Part shown: positions 24,786 to 34,223 of the stretch, piece after piece
Layout of the letters: every line of letters begins with the position of its first letter
Numbering within the stretch: the stretch's first letter is position 1
From: Streptomyces halstedii
Lineage (GTDB): Bacteria > Actinomycetota > Actinomycetes > Streptomycetales > Streptomycetaceae
DNA length: 64,000 nucleotides
Reading direction: 5' to 3'
Assembly: GCA_000720535.1 (NCBI GenBank)
Contig: JOAZ01000006.1
Coordinates: forward strand, 124,001 to 188,000
The notes under the pieces: model-generated
Told to the model about the DNA's origin: nothing
The model's database searches: none
What the model saw: the letters and a program-made list of their open reading frames with translations, nothing else
Position numbers and translations under genes: made by a program

Positions 24786-24810
24786 TAGCGTAACTCATTA
24801 GCTTCACTAA
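24785..24810. promoter_or_regulatory. Candidate MarR operator
   Basis: TTAGCTTCACTAA (24798-24810) has TTAG/CTAA arms, and TTAGCGTAA at 24785-24793 repeats a half-site. The AT-rich patch stands out in GC-rich DNA, touches the marR start codon, and is close to the promoter of the divergent RHH gene. Confidence 0.55.
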
Positions 24811-24913
24811 AGACCACTCGGTGGTACACGCGCGAGAAACTGATCACCCGAACGAGTGAGTACGAGCCGGAAAGACGCGCGAAACGGCCACATGTGCCGA
24901 GACCCTGCTGAGC

Positions 24914-25126
24914 ATGGGATCGACAGTGCTCAGTCTGCGGATAGACGGTGAGCTGCTCGACCGGCTCCGCCGGCACGCGGCCAGACGCGGCATGAGTGTC
25001 CAGGACTACGTGGTCCAGACGCTCGTCCGCGACGACTTCGACGAACGGTTCAGCGCGGCCGTCGACGAGACGGAGAAGTTCTACGGGGCGGACCTCCCGC
25101 AGGACCCGGCCGACCGGGTCACCTGA
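24914..25126 (+). CDS. Small ribbon-helix-helix-like protein
   Basis: A 70-residue protein. The N-terminal part (VLSLRIDGELLDRLRRHAARRGMSVQDYVVQTLVRDDFDERF) has the strand-helix-helix plan of Arc/CopG DNA-binding proteins. The tail is acidic (ETEKFYGADLPQDPADRV). It looks like an antitoxin DNA-binding half, but no toxin gene follows: the next gene is on the other strand. It may instead be a stand-alone regulator. It is divergent from the marR gene. Confidence 0.75.
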   Translation: MGSTVLSLRIDGELLDRLRRHAARRGMSVQDYVVQTLVRDDFDERFSAAVDETEKFYGADLPQDPADRVT

Positions 25127-25166
25127 GGGAGGTCCGCCCCGTGGGGGTGGACGTGCGCGGCGGTGG

Positions 25167-26624
25167 TTACGTGAGGCCGAGCGCCGGCATCGCGTAGTAG
25201 AAGACGAAGACCGCCGAGACCGCGTACATCGCCACCGGCACCTCCCGGCCGCGCCCCGCCACCAGGCGCAGCACGCAGAAGGCGATGAAGCCGATGCCGA
25301 TGCCGTTGGTGATCGAGTAGGTGAGCGGCATCATCAGCATCGCCAGGAACGCCGGGATCGCGAGCGTGTAGTCGCTCCAGTCGATGTCCCGTACGGAGCC
25401 CGCGAGGATCATGAACCCGACCGCGACCAGCGCGGGGGTGGCGGCCTGCGAGGGGACCATCGTCGCCAGCGGCGTCAGGAACAGCGCCACCGTGAAGAGC
25501 AGCCCGCTCACCACGCTCGCCAGACCGGTGCGGGCGCCCTCTCCGACCCCGGCCGTGGACTCCACGAAGCAGGTCGTCGCGGAGGAGGAGCTGGCCCCAC
25601 CGGCGGCGACGGCGACACCGTCGATGAACAGGACCTTGTTGATCCCGGGGAAGTTGCCGTCCTTGTCCATCAGCTTCGCCTCGTCACCGACGCCCAGGAT
25701 GGTGCCCATCGCGTCGAAGAAGCAGGACAGCAGCACGGTGAAGACGAACAGGACGCCGGTCAGCAGCCCGACCTTCTCGAAGCCGCCGAGCAGGCTGACC
25801 TCACCGATGAGCCCGAAGTCCGGGGAGGCGACCGGGTTGCCCGGCCACTCGGGGACGGTCAGCCCCCACGCCTCGGCGGGCAGACCGGCGACGGCGTTGA
25901 TGATCAGCGCCACCGCGGTCATGGCCACGATGGAGATCAGGATCGCGCCCGGCACCTTGCGGACGAGCAGCGCCAGGGTGAGCAGGGTGCCGAGGACGAA
26001 GACCAGGACCGGCCAGCCGTTGAGGTGGCCGTCGTTGCCGAGCTGGAGCGGCACGGTGGTGTGCGCGGCGTCCGGGATGCGGGAGACGAACCCGGAGTCG
26101 ACCAGGCCGATCAGCAGGATGAACAGGCCGATCCCGATGGCGATGCCCTTGCGGAGCGACTTCGGCACGGCGTTCATCACGCGTTCGCGCAGCCCGGTCG
26201 CGACGAGGAGCATCACGACGATGCCCGCGAGGACGACCATGCCCATCGCGTCCGGCCAGCTCATCCGGGGGGCGAGCTGGAGGGCGACGACGGTGTTGAC
26301 GCCGAGCCCGGCGGCCAGCGCGATCGGCACGTTGCCGATGACGCCCATCAGCAGGGTGGAGAACGCGGCCGACAGCACGGTGGCGGTGACCAGCTGGCCG
26401 CCGTTGAGCTGGTGTCCGTACATGTCGTGCGCGCTACCGAGAATGATCGGGTTGAGCACGATGATGTACGCCATCGCAAAGAACGTGGCGAATCCGCCGC
26501 GGATCTCGCGCGCGAGGGACGACCCCCGCTCGGAGATCTTGAAGAAGCGGTCCAAGCCGCCGGAAGGCTGCTGAGGGGCCGGGGGCGGAGTGGCGTCGAC
26601 CGGAGCGGTGGCCGAGGGGGACAT
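25167..26624 (-). CDS. NCS2-family purine permease (AzgA/PbuG-like)
   Basis: A 485-residue permease of the hypoxanthine/adenine/guanine NCS2 branch with about 13 membrane segments. Family marks: GGFATFFAMAYIIVLNPIIL after a short cytoplasmic N-terminus, GLGVNTVVAL, LLSCFFDAMGTILGV, and SSSATTCFVESTAGVGEGARTGL. These proteins take up purine bases by proton symport. The 186-bp upstream region has an unusually AT-rich stretch (26680-26740) holding small inverted repeats (GTATGAATAC, AGATCGCTATCT), a plausible regulated promoter; I see no purine riboswitch. Confidence 0.9.
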   Translation of the reverse strand: MSPSATAPVDATPPPAPQQPSGGLDRFFKISERGSSLAREIRGGFATFFAMAYIIVLNPIILGSAHDMYGHQLNGGQLVTATVLSAAFSTLLMGVIGNVPIALAAGLGVNTVVALQLAPRMSWPDAMGMVVLAGIVVMLLVATGLRERVMNAVPKSLRKGIAIGIGLFILLIGLVDSGFVSRIPDAAHTTVPLQLGNDGHLNGWPVLVFVLGTLLTLALLVRKVPGAILISIVAMTAVALIINAVAGLPAEAWGLTVPEWPGNPVASPDFGLIGEVSLLGGFEKVGLLTGVLFVFTVLLSCFFDAMGTILGVGDEAKLMDKDGNFPGINKVLFIDGVAVAAGGASSSSATTCFVESTAGVGEGARTGLASVVSGLLFTVALFLTPLATMVPSQAATPALVAVGFMILAGSVRDIDWSDYTLAIPAFLAMLMMPLTYSITNGIGIGFIAFCVLRLVAGRGREVPVAMYAVSAVFVFYYAMPALGLT

Positions 26625-26798
26625 GTAGGACCTTCAGTCGGGCATCGGGGGAGTAAAAGTGGTCAGCTTTGGATGTTCGTACCAATAATTCGAGACAACC
26701 GGAAGCAGATTCAGTATGAATACATAAGGCGAAGATCGCTATCTCCGCGCGTAGACCCTTGGGTCGACTACCCTGTCCGCCTTCGTCCGGCCACGACC

Positions 26799-26804
26799 TA
26801 GACT
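26799..26804 (+). promoter_or_regulatory. -10 element for a leaderless transcript (DUF2530 gene)
   Basis: TAGACT ends 6 bp before the ATG at 26811. With this spacing transcription would begin at or next to the start codon, and no ribosome site is present, so the mRNA is probably leaderless. Confidence 0.6.
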
Positions 26805-26810
26805 GGGCGC

Positions 26811-27101
26811 ATGGAGAAGTGGACACCGAAGCACGAGGCACCGGAGCCCCTGGAGGGCCCGGTCGTCGCCACGGTCACCGGCGGCACGGTCATCTGGTTC
26901 GTCCTCTTCCTCGTGCAGCTCCCCTTCTACGGCTGGTACGCCGACCACGGCCACACCTGGTGGCTCTGGGCCTGCCTGGCCGGTGGCGGTCTCGGCCTCA
27001 TCGGCATCTGGTACGTGCGAGCGCGGGACGCGGCGATCAAGCGGGAGGCCGCGCGGGCGGCGGGGACCGCCGGGGACGCCGCGCCGGGCGCCGGACACTG
27101 A
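26811..27101 (+). CDS. DUF2530 small membrane protein
   Basis: A 96-residue protein with two membrane helices (about 23-42 and 52-69) joined by a short extracytoplasmic loop (YADHGHTWW). The N-terminal tail is acidic (EAPEPLEGP) and the C-terminal tail basic then Ala/Gly-rich. This matches DUF2530, an actinobacterial family without known function. A probable leaderless promoter lies immediately upstream. It is divergent from the purine permease gene. Confidence 0.82.
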   Translation: MEKWTPKHEAPEPLEGPVVATVTGGTVIWFVLFLVQLPFYGWYADHGHTWWLWACLAGGGLGLIGIWYVRARDAAIKREAARAAGTAGDAAPGAGH

Positions 27102-27234
27102 CGGACCGGGGCGGGGCACCGACGGACCGGGCCGGGGCGCCGTGTACGCCCACGGGACCGTTTCCCTCCTCCCACGGTCGGATCTTCGGACCCCCGGCGG
27201 GTGAAGCGCTCCGGCGGCCCGTACGGTCGGAGCC

Positions 27235-29634
27235 ATGACGCAGCGGGCACTCGACTCCCCCGGAGAGCAACCGGACCCCGTACGGCCTCCCGGGCCGGCC
27301 GGCGGGCTGAGCAGCGCCGAGGTCGCCGAACGGGTCGCGCGTGGCGAGGTCAACGACGTGCCCGTACGCTCCTCCCGCTCCGTCACCGAGATCATCCGCG
27401 CGAACGTACTGACCCGGTTCAACCTGATCATCGGTGTGCTCTGGGTGATCGTGCTGCTCGTCGCACCGGTCCAGGACAGCCTCTTCGGCTTCGTGATCAT
27501 CGCCAACACCGGGATCGGCGTCGTCCAGGAGTGGCGCGCCAAGAAGACCCTGGACGGCCTCGCGGTCATCGGTGAGGCGAAGCCCACCGTGCGGCGGGAC
27601 GGCAAGGCCGCCGAGGTGTCGGTCTCCGCGATCGTCCTGGGCGACCTGGTGGAGCTGGGGCCCGGGGACAAGGTGGTGGTGGACGGCACGGTCGTCGAGG
27701 CCGACACCCTGGAGATCGACGAGTCGCTGCTGACCGGCGAGGCGGACCCGGTGATCAAGCGTCCGGGCGACTCCGTGATGTCGGGCAGCTTCGTGGTCGC
27801 CGGGGGCGGGGCGTTCACCGCGACCAGGGTCGGCCGCGAGGCCTACGCCGCCCAACTCGCCGAGGAGGCCTCCCGCTTCACCCTCGTCCAGTCCGAACTG
27901 CGCAGCGGCATCAGCACCATCCTCAAGTACGTGACGTGGATGATGGTGCCGACCGCCCTCGGCCTGATCATCAGCCAGCTGGTCGTCAAGCAGCACGCGT
28001 TCAAGGAGTCCGTCGCCCGGACCATCGGCGGCATCGTCCCGATGATCCCCGAGGGCCTGGTCCTGCTCACCTCGATGGCCTTCGCGATCGGGGTCATCCG
28101 GCTCGGCCGCAAGCAGTGCCTCGTGCAGGAGCTTCCCGCCATCGAGGGCCTGGCCCGGGTCGACGTCGTCTGCCTCGACAAGACCGGCACGCTGACCGAG
28201 GGCGGCATGGACGTCACCGAGGTCCGGACGCTGAACGGCTGGGACGAGGACGAGGTCCACCGCGTCCTGGGCGCCCTGGGCGGGTCCGACCCCCGGCCCA
28301 ACACCAGCCTCCAGGCGATCATCGACGCCTGCCCGGACGACGGGCGGTGGACCGTCACCCAGACGCTGCCGTTCTCCTCGGCCCGCAAGTACAGCGGCGC
28401 CGCGTTCACCGACGCCGACGGGACCGCCTCCGCCTGGCTGCTGGGCGCCCCCGACGTGCTGCTGGACACCGACGACCCCGCCCTCGCGGAGACCGGCCAC
28501 CTCAACGAGCAGGGGCTCCGGGTGCTGCTGCTCGCCCGCGCGCGGGACGCGCTCGACGCCCCGGACGCCGCCACGGGCGCGAAGCCCGCCGCGCTGATCG
28601 TCCTGGAACAGCGGTTGCGGCCGGACGCCGGACAGACCCTGGCCTACTTCGAGGACGAGCACGTCTCGGCGAAGATCATCTCCGGGGACAACGCCGTCTC
28701 GGTCGGCGCGGTCGCCCAGAAGCTCGGGATGCCGGGCGCCGAGAACACCCTGGACGCCCGCCGGCTGCCCGCCGACCGCGACGAGATGGCCTCGGCGATC
28801 GAGCGGAACGCCGTGTTCGGCCGGGTCGCCCCGCAGCAGAAGCGGGACATGGTGGCGGCCCTCCAGTCGCGCGGCCACACCGTCGCGATGACCGGTGACG
28901 GCGTCAACGACGTCCTGGCGCTGAAGGACGCCGACATCGGGGTCGCGATGGGGTCGGGCTCGGAGGCGACCCGCGCGGTGGCCCAGATCGTGCTGATGGA
29001 CAACAGCTTCGCCACCCTGCCCTCGGTGGTGGCCGAGGGCCGCCGGGTCATCGGCAACATCACCCGGGTCGCCACCCTGTTCCTCACCAAGACCGTCTAC
29101 TCGGTGCTGCTGGCGGTCCTGGTGGTCTGCTTCCAGGTGGAGTACCCGTTCCTGCCGCGCCACCTCACGCTGCTGTCCACACTGACGATCGGGGTGCCCG
29201 CGTTCTTCCTGGCCCTCGCCCCGAACAAGGAACGGGCCCGCCCGCACTTCGTGCACCGGGTCATGCGGTACTCGATCCCCTCGGGGGTCATCGCGGGGGC
29301 GGCCACCTTCGCCACGTACCTGCTGGCCCGGCACCACTACACCGGTCCCGGCGCGCTGGACGCCGAGACGAGCGTGGCCACGCTCACCCTGTTCCTGGTG
29401 TCGATGTGGGTCCTGGCGATCATCGCCCGCCCCTACACCTGGTGGCGGGTCGCCCTGGTGGCGTCCATGGGCCTGTGCTTCGTGGTCGTCCTGGCTCTGC
29501 CGACGCTCCAGCACTTCTTCGCGCTGAAACTGGTGGGGTCGGTCATGCCGTGGACGGCGGTGGCGATCTCGCTGGTGGCGGCGGCCGCCCTGGAGCTGGC
29601 CTGGAGGCTGGTCGGCCGCCGCTTCCCGTCGTGA
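27235..29634 (+). CDS. Cation-transporting P-type ATPase (CtpE-like)
   Basis: A 799-residue P-type ATPase. The actuator motif is SLLTGEADPV, the segment-4 ion-binding motif IVPMIPEGLVLL, the phosphorylation site CLDKTGTLTEGG, and the hinge MTGDGVNDVLALKDADIG; about ten membrane helices follow the usual order. There is no N-terminal metal-binding domain and no CPC motif, so it is not a heavy-metal pump. It is most like mycobacterial CtpE, reported to take up calcium. Complete and apparently functional, probably transcribed alone. Confidence 0.88.
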   Translation: MTQRALDSPGEQPDPVRPPGPAGGLSSAEVAERVARGEVNDVPVRSSRSVTEIIRANVLTRFNLIIGVLWVIVLLVAPVQDSLFGFVIIANTGIGVVQEWRAKKTLDGLAVIGEAKPTVRRDGKAAEVSVSAIVLGDLVELGPGDKVVVDGTVVEADTLEIDESLLTGEADPVIKRPGDSVMSGSFVVAGGGAFTATRVGREAYAAQLAEEASRFTLVQSELRSGISTILKYVTWMMVPTALGLIISQLVVKQHAFKESVARTIGGIVPMIPEGLVLLTSMAFAIGVIRLGRKQCLVQELPAIEGLARVDVVCLDKTGTLTEGGMDVTEVRTLNGWDEDEVHRVLGALGGSDPRPNTSLQAIIDACPDDGRWTVTQTLPFSSARKYSGAAFTDADGTASAWLLGAPDVLLDTDDPALAETGHLNEQGLRVLLLARARDALDAPDAATGAKPAALIVLEQRLRPDAGQTLAYFEDEHVSAKIISGDNAVSVGAVAQKLGMPGAENTLDARRLPADRDEMASAIERNAVFGRVAPQQKRDMVAALQSRGHTVAMTGDGVNDVLALKDADIGVAMGSGSEATRAVAQIVLMDNSFATLPSVVAEGRRVIGNITRVATLFLTKTVYSVLLAVLVVCFQVEYPFLPRHLTLLSTLTIGVPAFFLALAPNKERARPHFVHRVMRYSIPSGVIAGAATFATYLLARHHYTGPGALDAETSVATLTLFLVSMWVLAIIARPYTWWRVALVASMGLCFVVVLALPTLQHFFALKLVGSVMPWTAVAISLVAAAALELAWRLVGRRFPS

Positions 29635-29663
29635 CGTCGTGACGCGGTCCCTCACGCGTCCGC

Positions 29664-29707
29664 GACGGCGGGTCCCGGTCACGTCACGTACGCCGGGACC
29701 CGCCGTC
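29664..29707. terminator. Hairpin terminator between convergent genes
   Basis: A 15-bp perfect stem (29664-29678 with 29693-29707) and 14-nt loop lies 29 bp after the P-ATPase stop and before the stop of the convergent secreted-protein gene. Confidence 0.88.
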
Positions 29708-29762
29708 TCACGTACGCCGGGGGCTGGTTACCTCACCTCGACTTCACCGGCTGCTTCACTGG

Positions 29763-30614
29763 TTACTTCACGTCCACGAAGTCGCCCGCGGCCGTGACCG
29801 CCGGGGTGGTCGACGTACCGGCGAAGGAGTAGCGCCAGTAGCCGTCCGCCGAGGCCTTGACCGTGGTCTTCAGGGCGCCCGTGCTGTTCGACTTGACGGT
29901 CTTGACGGTCGTGTAGGTGCTGCTGCCCTTCTTGCGGAACTGCAGCTTGACGGGCTGCTTGGTGTAGCCCTTGTAGGTGCCGGTCTCCCAGTTGGCGCGC
30001 GTGAGCTTGCCGGTGATCGTGAGGGTCTTGCCCTTCTTCACGGGCTCCGGACCGGCGTTGGCGGTCAGCTTGGAGAAGCGCTGGAGCTTCACCTTGGCGA
30101 ACTTCGTCTTCTCGACGAGCTGGCCGTCCTTCGCGGCCACGGCGACCGCCAGGTGCCAGGAGGCCGCGTCACTGTTGATCAGCCAGGCCGGGTCGACCGT
30201 GATGGTCAGGGTGCAGGTGGAGGTGGTGGCGCTCGCCGCCTTGCACGTGGCGTTGTCCTCGTTCTGCGAGAAGCCGAAGCTGTCCTCCGACTCGATGTCG
30301 CTGCCGATCCACAGCGCGGCACCGGCCCCGGCGATCCCCGAGTCGTCGGTGGCGGTGATCGCGACGGTCACCTTCTTCTTCGACTTGGTGCCGACCGCGA
30401 TCGGCTTGCCGCCGTTCACGACCGCCTTGGTGACCTTGAGATCGGTGTCCGAGGTGAGGGACCGGGCGGCCATCCGCTCCTGGGCCTTCTGCGGCGCCGT
30501 GAGCGAGAAGTCGTGCGTCCACGAACGCCCTTCGTCGGCCTGGGCGGCCGGAAGCGCGAGAGCGGAAAGAACCAGGGCGCCGGAGACGGCGGCCACAGTG
30601 GCACGCATACGCAT
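29763..30614 (-). CDS. Secreted protein, possibly DUF5707-like
   Basis: A 283-residue exported protein. Residues 1-27 are a Sec signal (RMRATVAAVSGALVLSALALPAAQA). The mature part is rich in Lys, Thr and Ser and looks like two Ig-like beta domains: LKVTKAVVNGGKPIAVGTKSKK followed by VAITATDDSGIAG, and later GPEPVKKGKTLTITGKL with the SADGYWRYSFAGT ending. I link it tentatively to DUF5707. The start is ATG at 30614, with AGGGGA upstream; the open frame extends further but lacks a signal. A large hairpin lies 52-94 bp upstream. It is likely an extracellular structural or binding protein. Confidence 0.78.
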   Translation of the reverse strand: MRMRATVAAVSGALVLSALALPAAQADEGRSWTHDFSLTAPQKAQERMAARSLTSDTDLKVTKAVVNGGKPIAVGTKSKKKVTVAITATDDSGIAGAGAALWIGSDIESEDSFGFSQNEDNATCKAASATTSTCTLTITVDPAWLINSDAASWHLAVAVAAKDGQLVEKTKFAKVKLQRFSKLTANAGPEPVKKGKTLTITGKLTRANWETGTYKGYTKQPVKLQFRKKGSSTYTTVKTVKSNSTGALKTTVKASADGYWRYSFAGTSTTPAVTAAGDFVDVK

Positions 30615-30665
30615 GTGTTCCCCTGATGGAGAGGGGGCCCGCGGCATGTGGTTCGGCCGGCGGGG

Positions 30666-30708
30666 CCCGTCTGGTCGATGAGTCTGATGACTCGACTGAC
30701 CAGACGGG
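30666..30708 (-). promoter_or_regulatory. Long hairpin in the leader of the secreted-protein gene
   Basis: The outer arms are 11 bp and perfect (CCCGTCTGGTC at 30666-30676 against 30698-30708). A second inner pair, GAGTC/GACTC (30680-30684 and 30689-30693), closes on a 4-nt loop. It lies 52-94 bp before the start codon, so it is either an operator or a 5'-UTR structure. Confidence 0.6.
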
Positions 30709-30816
30709 TCCCTGGTGTGAATGGTTGTACACACTCATGACTTTCCCGTGAAGATCACAGGACCCGGGCGGTTCCTGCGGCCACCCGGCGGCCACCGGGA
30801 ACGGCCCCCGGCACTC

Positions 30817-33800
30817 TCAGTCGAACCAGCGGTCGCGGGCCAGCTCCTGGGTACGGGACGGGTCCTCCAGCAGCGCCGCCACCTCGAAACGGCGCGGCCA
30901 CTGACCGGCCGCCCAGGCCAGACCCGCCGCCACGCCCTCCAGCGTCGAGGCGTGGACCACCCCGTCCGGGGTGCGGCGCCAGTCCAGCTCGACGCCACCG
31001 GCACGGAGTTCACCGTGTTCGAGGTAGGTGGCGGGCGTCCCGGCACCGAGCAGCGCCCGTACCTGCTCCGGCACCGGGTGCTCCTCGCCCTCGCTCGTCA
31101 CCTCGGCCTCGACCCTCTCGCCGAGCCGCGGCACCTGGAGCAGCTCCGCCAGCTCGGCCGCGCGGGCGGGCGCCACCGGCAGCAGGGGCATCCCGCCGGT
31201 CAGCGGCAGCACGTCGGGGGCGTCCGCGACCACCGCGTCCGCCGCGTCCACCACCCGTACCTCGCCGTCCACGACGGCCCGCAACTCGTCGGGGAGCGTG
31301 ACCTGTTCGGGGTCCAGACCGGCGAGGGCGGTGTACAGCGCGTGCAGCTGCACGGGGCTGACGGGACGGTCCTCGTCCGCGAGCCTGCCCAGCAGCTCGG
31401 CCGCGCCGCCCGGCTCGTCCAGCAGGGCGGCCACCGAGGTGCGCACCCCGAGGGCGCGCAACACCTCGGCGTCCTCGAAACCGCTCGCGTCCACGGCGTC
31501 GTACAGCCCCGCCAGAAGGGGGTCACCGCTCGCGGAGCGCAGTCCCGCGGGCCGGCGGCCGTCGAGCACCGGGTGGCCGCGCAGCCACCAGGCGGTGTAC
31601 GGGCGTACCGACCGCGTGGTGCCGTCGGGGAGCAGGACCCGCACCGGCTGGGTCAGCGCGTCGCGCAGCGGCGGACGGGCCAGCATGGCCAGCGCCTGCG
31701 GCCAGGCGTCGTCGTCCACCAGGTCCAGATCACGTACGGCGACGAGTTCGGTGGCGACCGGCGGCACCGGGGTGTCGGGCAGCCGGTCCAGGACGTCCTC
31801 GCACCACACGTCCACGGCGTCCAGCAGTCCGGCGTCGTCGGGTTCGGCGAAGTCGCCGTCGCGGGGCTCCAGTTCGTCCGGGTCCAGGACGACGTCGTCG
31901 GCGCGTACGAGGGTGAAGCCGGCCAGCACCCCGCAGGCGGTCAGCGGGCGTTCGCCCCAGCGTCCGGCCAGCTCCGCGTCGCACAGGGCGAGTTCGTCCT
32001 CGCGCATCACCTGGGCGAACGGGCTTCCGGGCAGCACGAGTTCACCGGCGGGCGCGAGCTCGCCGTCCTCGTCGGGCAGGGCGAGGGCACCCAGCCAGGG
32101 TTCGTCACCGGGCTCCAGAGCGGCGTCCCGGACGAGGGTGAGGACGGTCTCGGCCAGTTCGTCGCCGCTCGGCGCGTCCTCGTCCCAGATCTCGCCCGCG
32201 TCCAGTGACCCGGCGACCGCCGCCCGCACCTGAGGCGTCGTCAGCACGGCGCGCGGGGTCGCGGGCAGGGCGCCGAGCTTCTCCAGCAGCGGGTGGGCGG
32301 CGTCCGGGTGGGCCACCTTCAGCCCGAGCCGGGCCAGCCGGGCGAGGACGGGGCCGGTCAGCGCGTCGGGCAGCGGCAGGAGCACCTGCCGGGGGCCGAT
32401 GGTGGTACGGGGCACCTCGTCCGCCGCGCCCTCGCCCGCGAGCGGGACGGGCAGCCCGGAAAGCCGGTCCGGATCGACCCCGGCGAGGCTGTCGTAGAGC
32501 CGCCGCCACCACTCGGGGGCACGCTCCAGTCCGGCCAGCCGGTCGATGGCCTCGGTCAGCGGCACCCGGGCGACGCCGAGCGTACGCAGCTCGGTACGGC
32601 GTTCCAGCCCGGCGGGCAGCAGACACGGCAGCACCTCGGCGAGGACCCGCACGGTCTCGGCGCCCACCCCCTCGACCACCTCGGCCTCCAGCGGGCGCAG
32701 CGCGGTCGTCGCCGTGCGGGGCGTCCCCTCGGCGCCGCCCTCCCAGTCGTCCCAGCGGTCGTCCTCGGCCAGGTCGCGGGGGGCCGCCGCCTCCAGGAAC
32801 GCGACCTTGGGCAGCCGCTCCAGGATCGCCGCCCGCAGCTCGCCGTCCAGGTGCCCCTTGCCGAGCGGGCCGGGCACGAGCGCGATGGTGGCGGTGGAGA
32901 CCGGCTCCCACGCGGCCAGCAGCTCGGCGTAGGCGTCGGCGGCCCGCTCCACCAGGAAGTCGGTCAGCGGACCGGGCGCGGGGTGCCTGCGGGTGGTGTC
33001 CAGCGGCAGCGAGGCGATCAGCAGCGCGGGGACGCCGAGCGGCTCCTCGGTGGGCGTCGGCGCGTGTACGACCGGTGCCGTACGGGGGGTTCGGGGCGCG
33101 CCGTCCTCGTCCACCGGCACGGCCCAGGTCACCGACCAGTACGGACGCAGCCGTTCCTCCACGGGCCGGTCCGCGAGCAACGCCCGCTCGACAGAACCGT
33201 GGCGGACGACGGTGCGCCAGCGGTGGGTCCCGCTCGCGGAGTCCTCGACGTGGGTGTACGGGCCGTGCTGCGACCGGCCCAGCGTCCGTACGCCGTCCGG
33301 CGTCTCGACGACGACCTCGGCGAGGCCGGGCAGGGTGAGCAGCAGCGCGTCGTCCACCGCGGCGAGCAGCCGGGCCACCAGGTCCTCCGCGACGCCGTCG
33401 CGCAGGGGCAGCACGACGACGGTGTCGTAGCCCTCGGGCGCGGTGCCCTCGGCGGGCAGCGGCAGGCGGAGCAGCGGTACGTGGCCGTCGCGGCGGCGCA
33501 GTTCGTCCCCGAGGCCGGGGCTGCCCGCGGCGGCCTGCCGGGCGAGTTCGCGGGCCTCGGCGAGCGACCAGCGGACGCCGCCGTGCCGGCCGACGAGGGC
33601 GGGTTCGTCGCTGACCGCGAGGACGGCGGCGAAGCCGACACCGAACCGGCCCACGGCCTGTTCGTGGCCCTCGCGCTTGGCGGAGGCCCGCAGGGTGCTC
33701 AGGGACTCGACGCCGGTGGCGTCCAGGGGCGCGCCGGTGTTCGCGGCGGCCAGCACGGCGCGGCCGTCCCGGTCCTCGTGCAGGGTGAGGCGGAGCCGGC

Positions 33801-34002
33801 CGGGGACCCCGGCGCGGGCGGCGGCGTCGGCGGCGTTCTGGGCCAGCTCGACCACGAGGCGGTCGCGGTAGCCGCCGAGCACGAGGTCCTCCTCGGCGTT
33901 GGCGTCCTCCCGGAACCGGGCGGGCCCGGCCCCCCACGCGTCGAGCACGCCACGCCGCAGCCGTGCGGTCCCGAACGGATCGGCCCCCTCGGTCGCCTTC
34001 AT
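30817..34002 (-). CDS. Large sacsin-like (GHKL ATPase) protein
   Basis: A 1061-residue cytoplasmic protein with an N-terminal Hsp90/sacsin-type ATP-binding domain: ELAQNAADAAARAG (Glu/Asn box), LAAANTGAPLDATGVESL, and the GRFGVGFAA glycine lid. The remaining ~800 residues show no recognised catalytic motif and are strikingly acidic with many Leu-Pro-Asp/Glu segments. Homologues are conserved across Streptomyces beside DUF3027, as here. The domain suggests a chaperone-like or conformational ATPase. The ATG at 34002 is used; a GTG 6 bp upstream is possible. Confidence 0.82.
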   Translation of the reverse strand: MKATEGADPFGTARLRRGVLDAWGAGPARFREDANAEEDLVLGGYRDRLVVELAQNAADAAARAGVPGRLRLTLHEDRDGRAVLAAANTGAPLDATGVESLSTLRASAKREGHEQAVGRFGVGFAAVLAVSDEPALVGRHGGVRWSLAEARELARQAAAGSPGLGDELRRRDGHVPLLRLPLPAEGTAPEGYDTVVVLPLRDGVAEDLVARLLAAVDDALLLTLPGLAEVVVETPDGVRTLGRSQHGPYTHVEDSASGTHRWRTVVRHGSVERALLADRPVEERLRPYWSVTWAVPVDEDGAPRTPRTAPVVHAPTPTEEPLGVPALLIASLPLDTTRRHPAPGPLTDFLVERAADAYAELLAAWEPVSTATIALVPGPLGKGHLDGELRAAILERLPKVAFLEAAAPRDLAEDDRWDDWEGGAEGTPRTATTALRPLEAEVVEGVGAETVRVLAEVLPCLLPAGLERRTELRTLGVARVPLTEAIDRLAGLERAPEWWRRLYDSLAGVDPDRLSGLPVPLAGEGAADEVPRTTIGPRQVLLPLPDALTGPVLARLARLGLKVAHPDAAHPLLEKLGALPATPRAVLTTPQVRAAVAGSLDAGEIWDEDAPSGDELAETVLTLVRDAALEPGDEPWLGALALPDEDGELAPAGELVLPGSPFAQVMREDELALCDAELAGRWGERPLTACGVLAGFTLVRADDVVLDPDELEPRDGDFAEPDDAGLLDAVDVWCEDVLDRLPDTPVPPVATELVAVRDLDLVDDDAWPQALAMLARPPLRDALTQPVRVLLPDGTTRSVRPYTAWWLRGHPVLDGRRPAGLRSASGDPLLAGLYDAVDASGFEDAEVLRALGVRTSVAALLDEPGGAAELLGRLADEDRPVSPVQLHALYTALAGLDPEQVTLPDELRAVVDGEVRVVDAADAVVADAPDVLPLTGGMPLLPVAPARAAELAELLQVPRLGERVEAEVTSEGEEHPVPEQVRALLGAGTPATYLEHGELRAGGVELDWRRTPDGVVHASTLEGVAAGLAWAAGQWPRRFEVAALLEDPSRTQELARDRWFD

Positions 34003-34223
34003 GCTCACGCTCGTAACTCCACTCTTCCGGTGACCCCTGACGCCCAGTGTGCGCCCGAAGGTACCGCGCGTGGCGCCGCCCATCCGGCCGAGGGGTTCCG
34101 TCCCCGAACGCCGGACGGGCCGGGGGTGTCACCGCCGGGCGGGCACGGACAACCGCCCCGAGCCCGCCCGGCGATTCAGGGCAGGCTCCGGGTCGGGCCG
34201 GATCAGGTCAGTCCGACGTCAGG

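Noticed and set aside
24914-25126. Toxin-antitoxin pair based on the RHH protein
   Set aside because: No small toxin gene follows or precedes it on the same strand; the neighbours are marR and a permease gene.
26625-26810. Purine riboswitch before the purine permease gene
   Set aside because: The leftward leader lacks the conserved core (TATA...GG...CTAC) and three-stem layout; only small AT-rich inverted repeats are present.
27037-29682. 881-codon minus-strand open frame
   Set aside because: It is fully antisense to the CtpE-like ATPase, with low-complexity Arg/Gly/His content and no domain.
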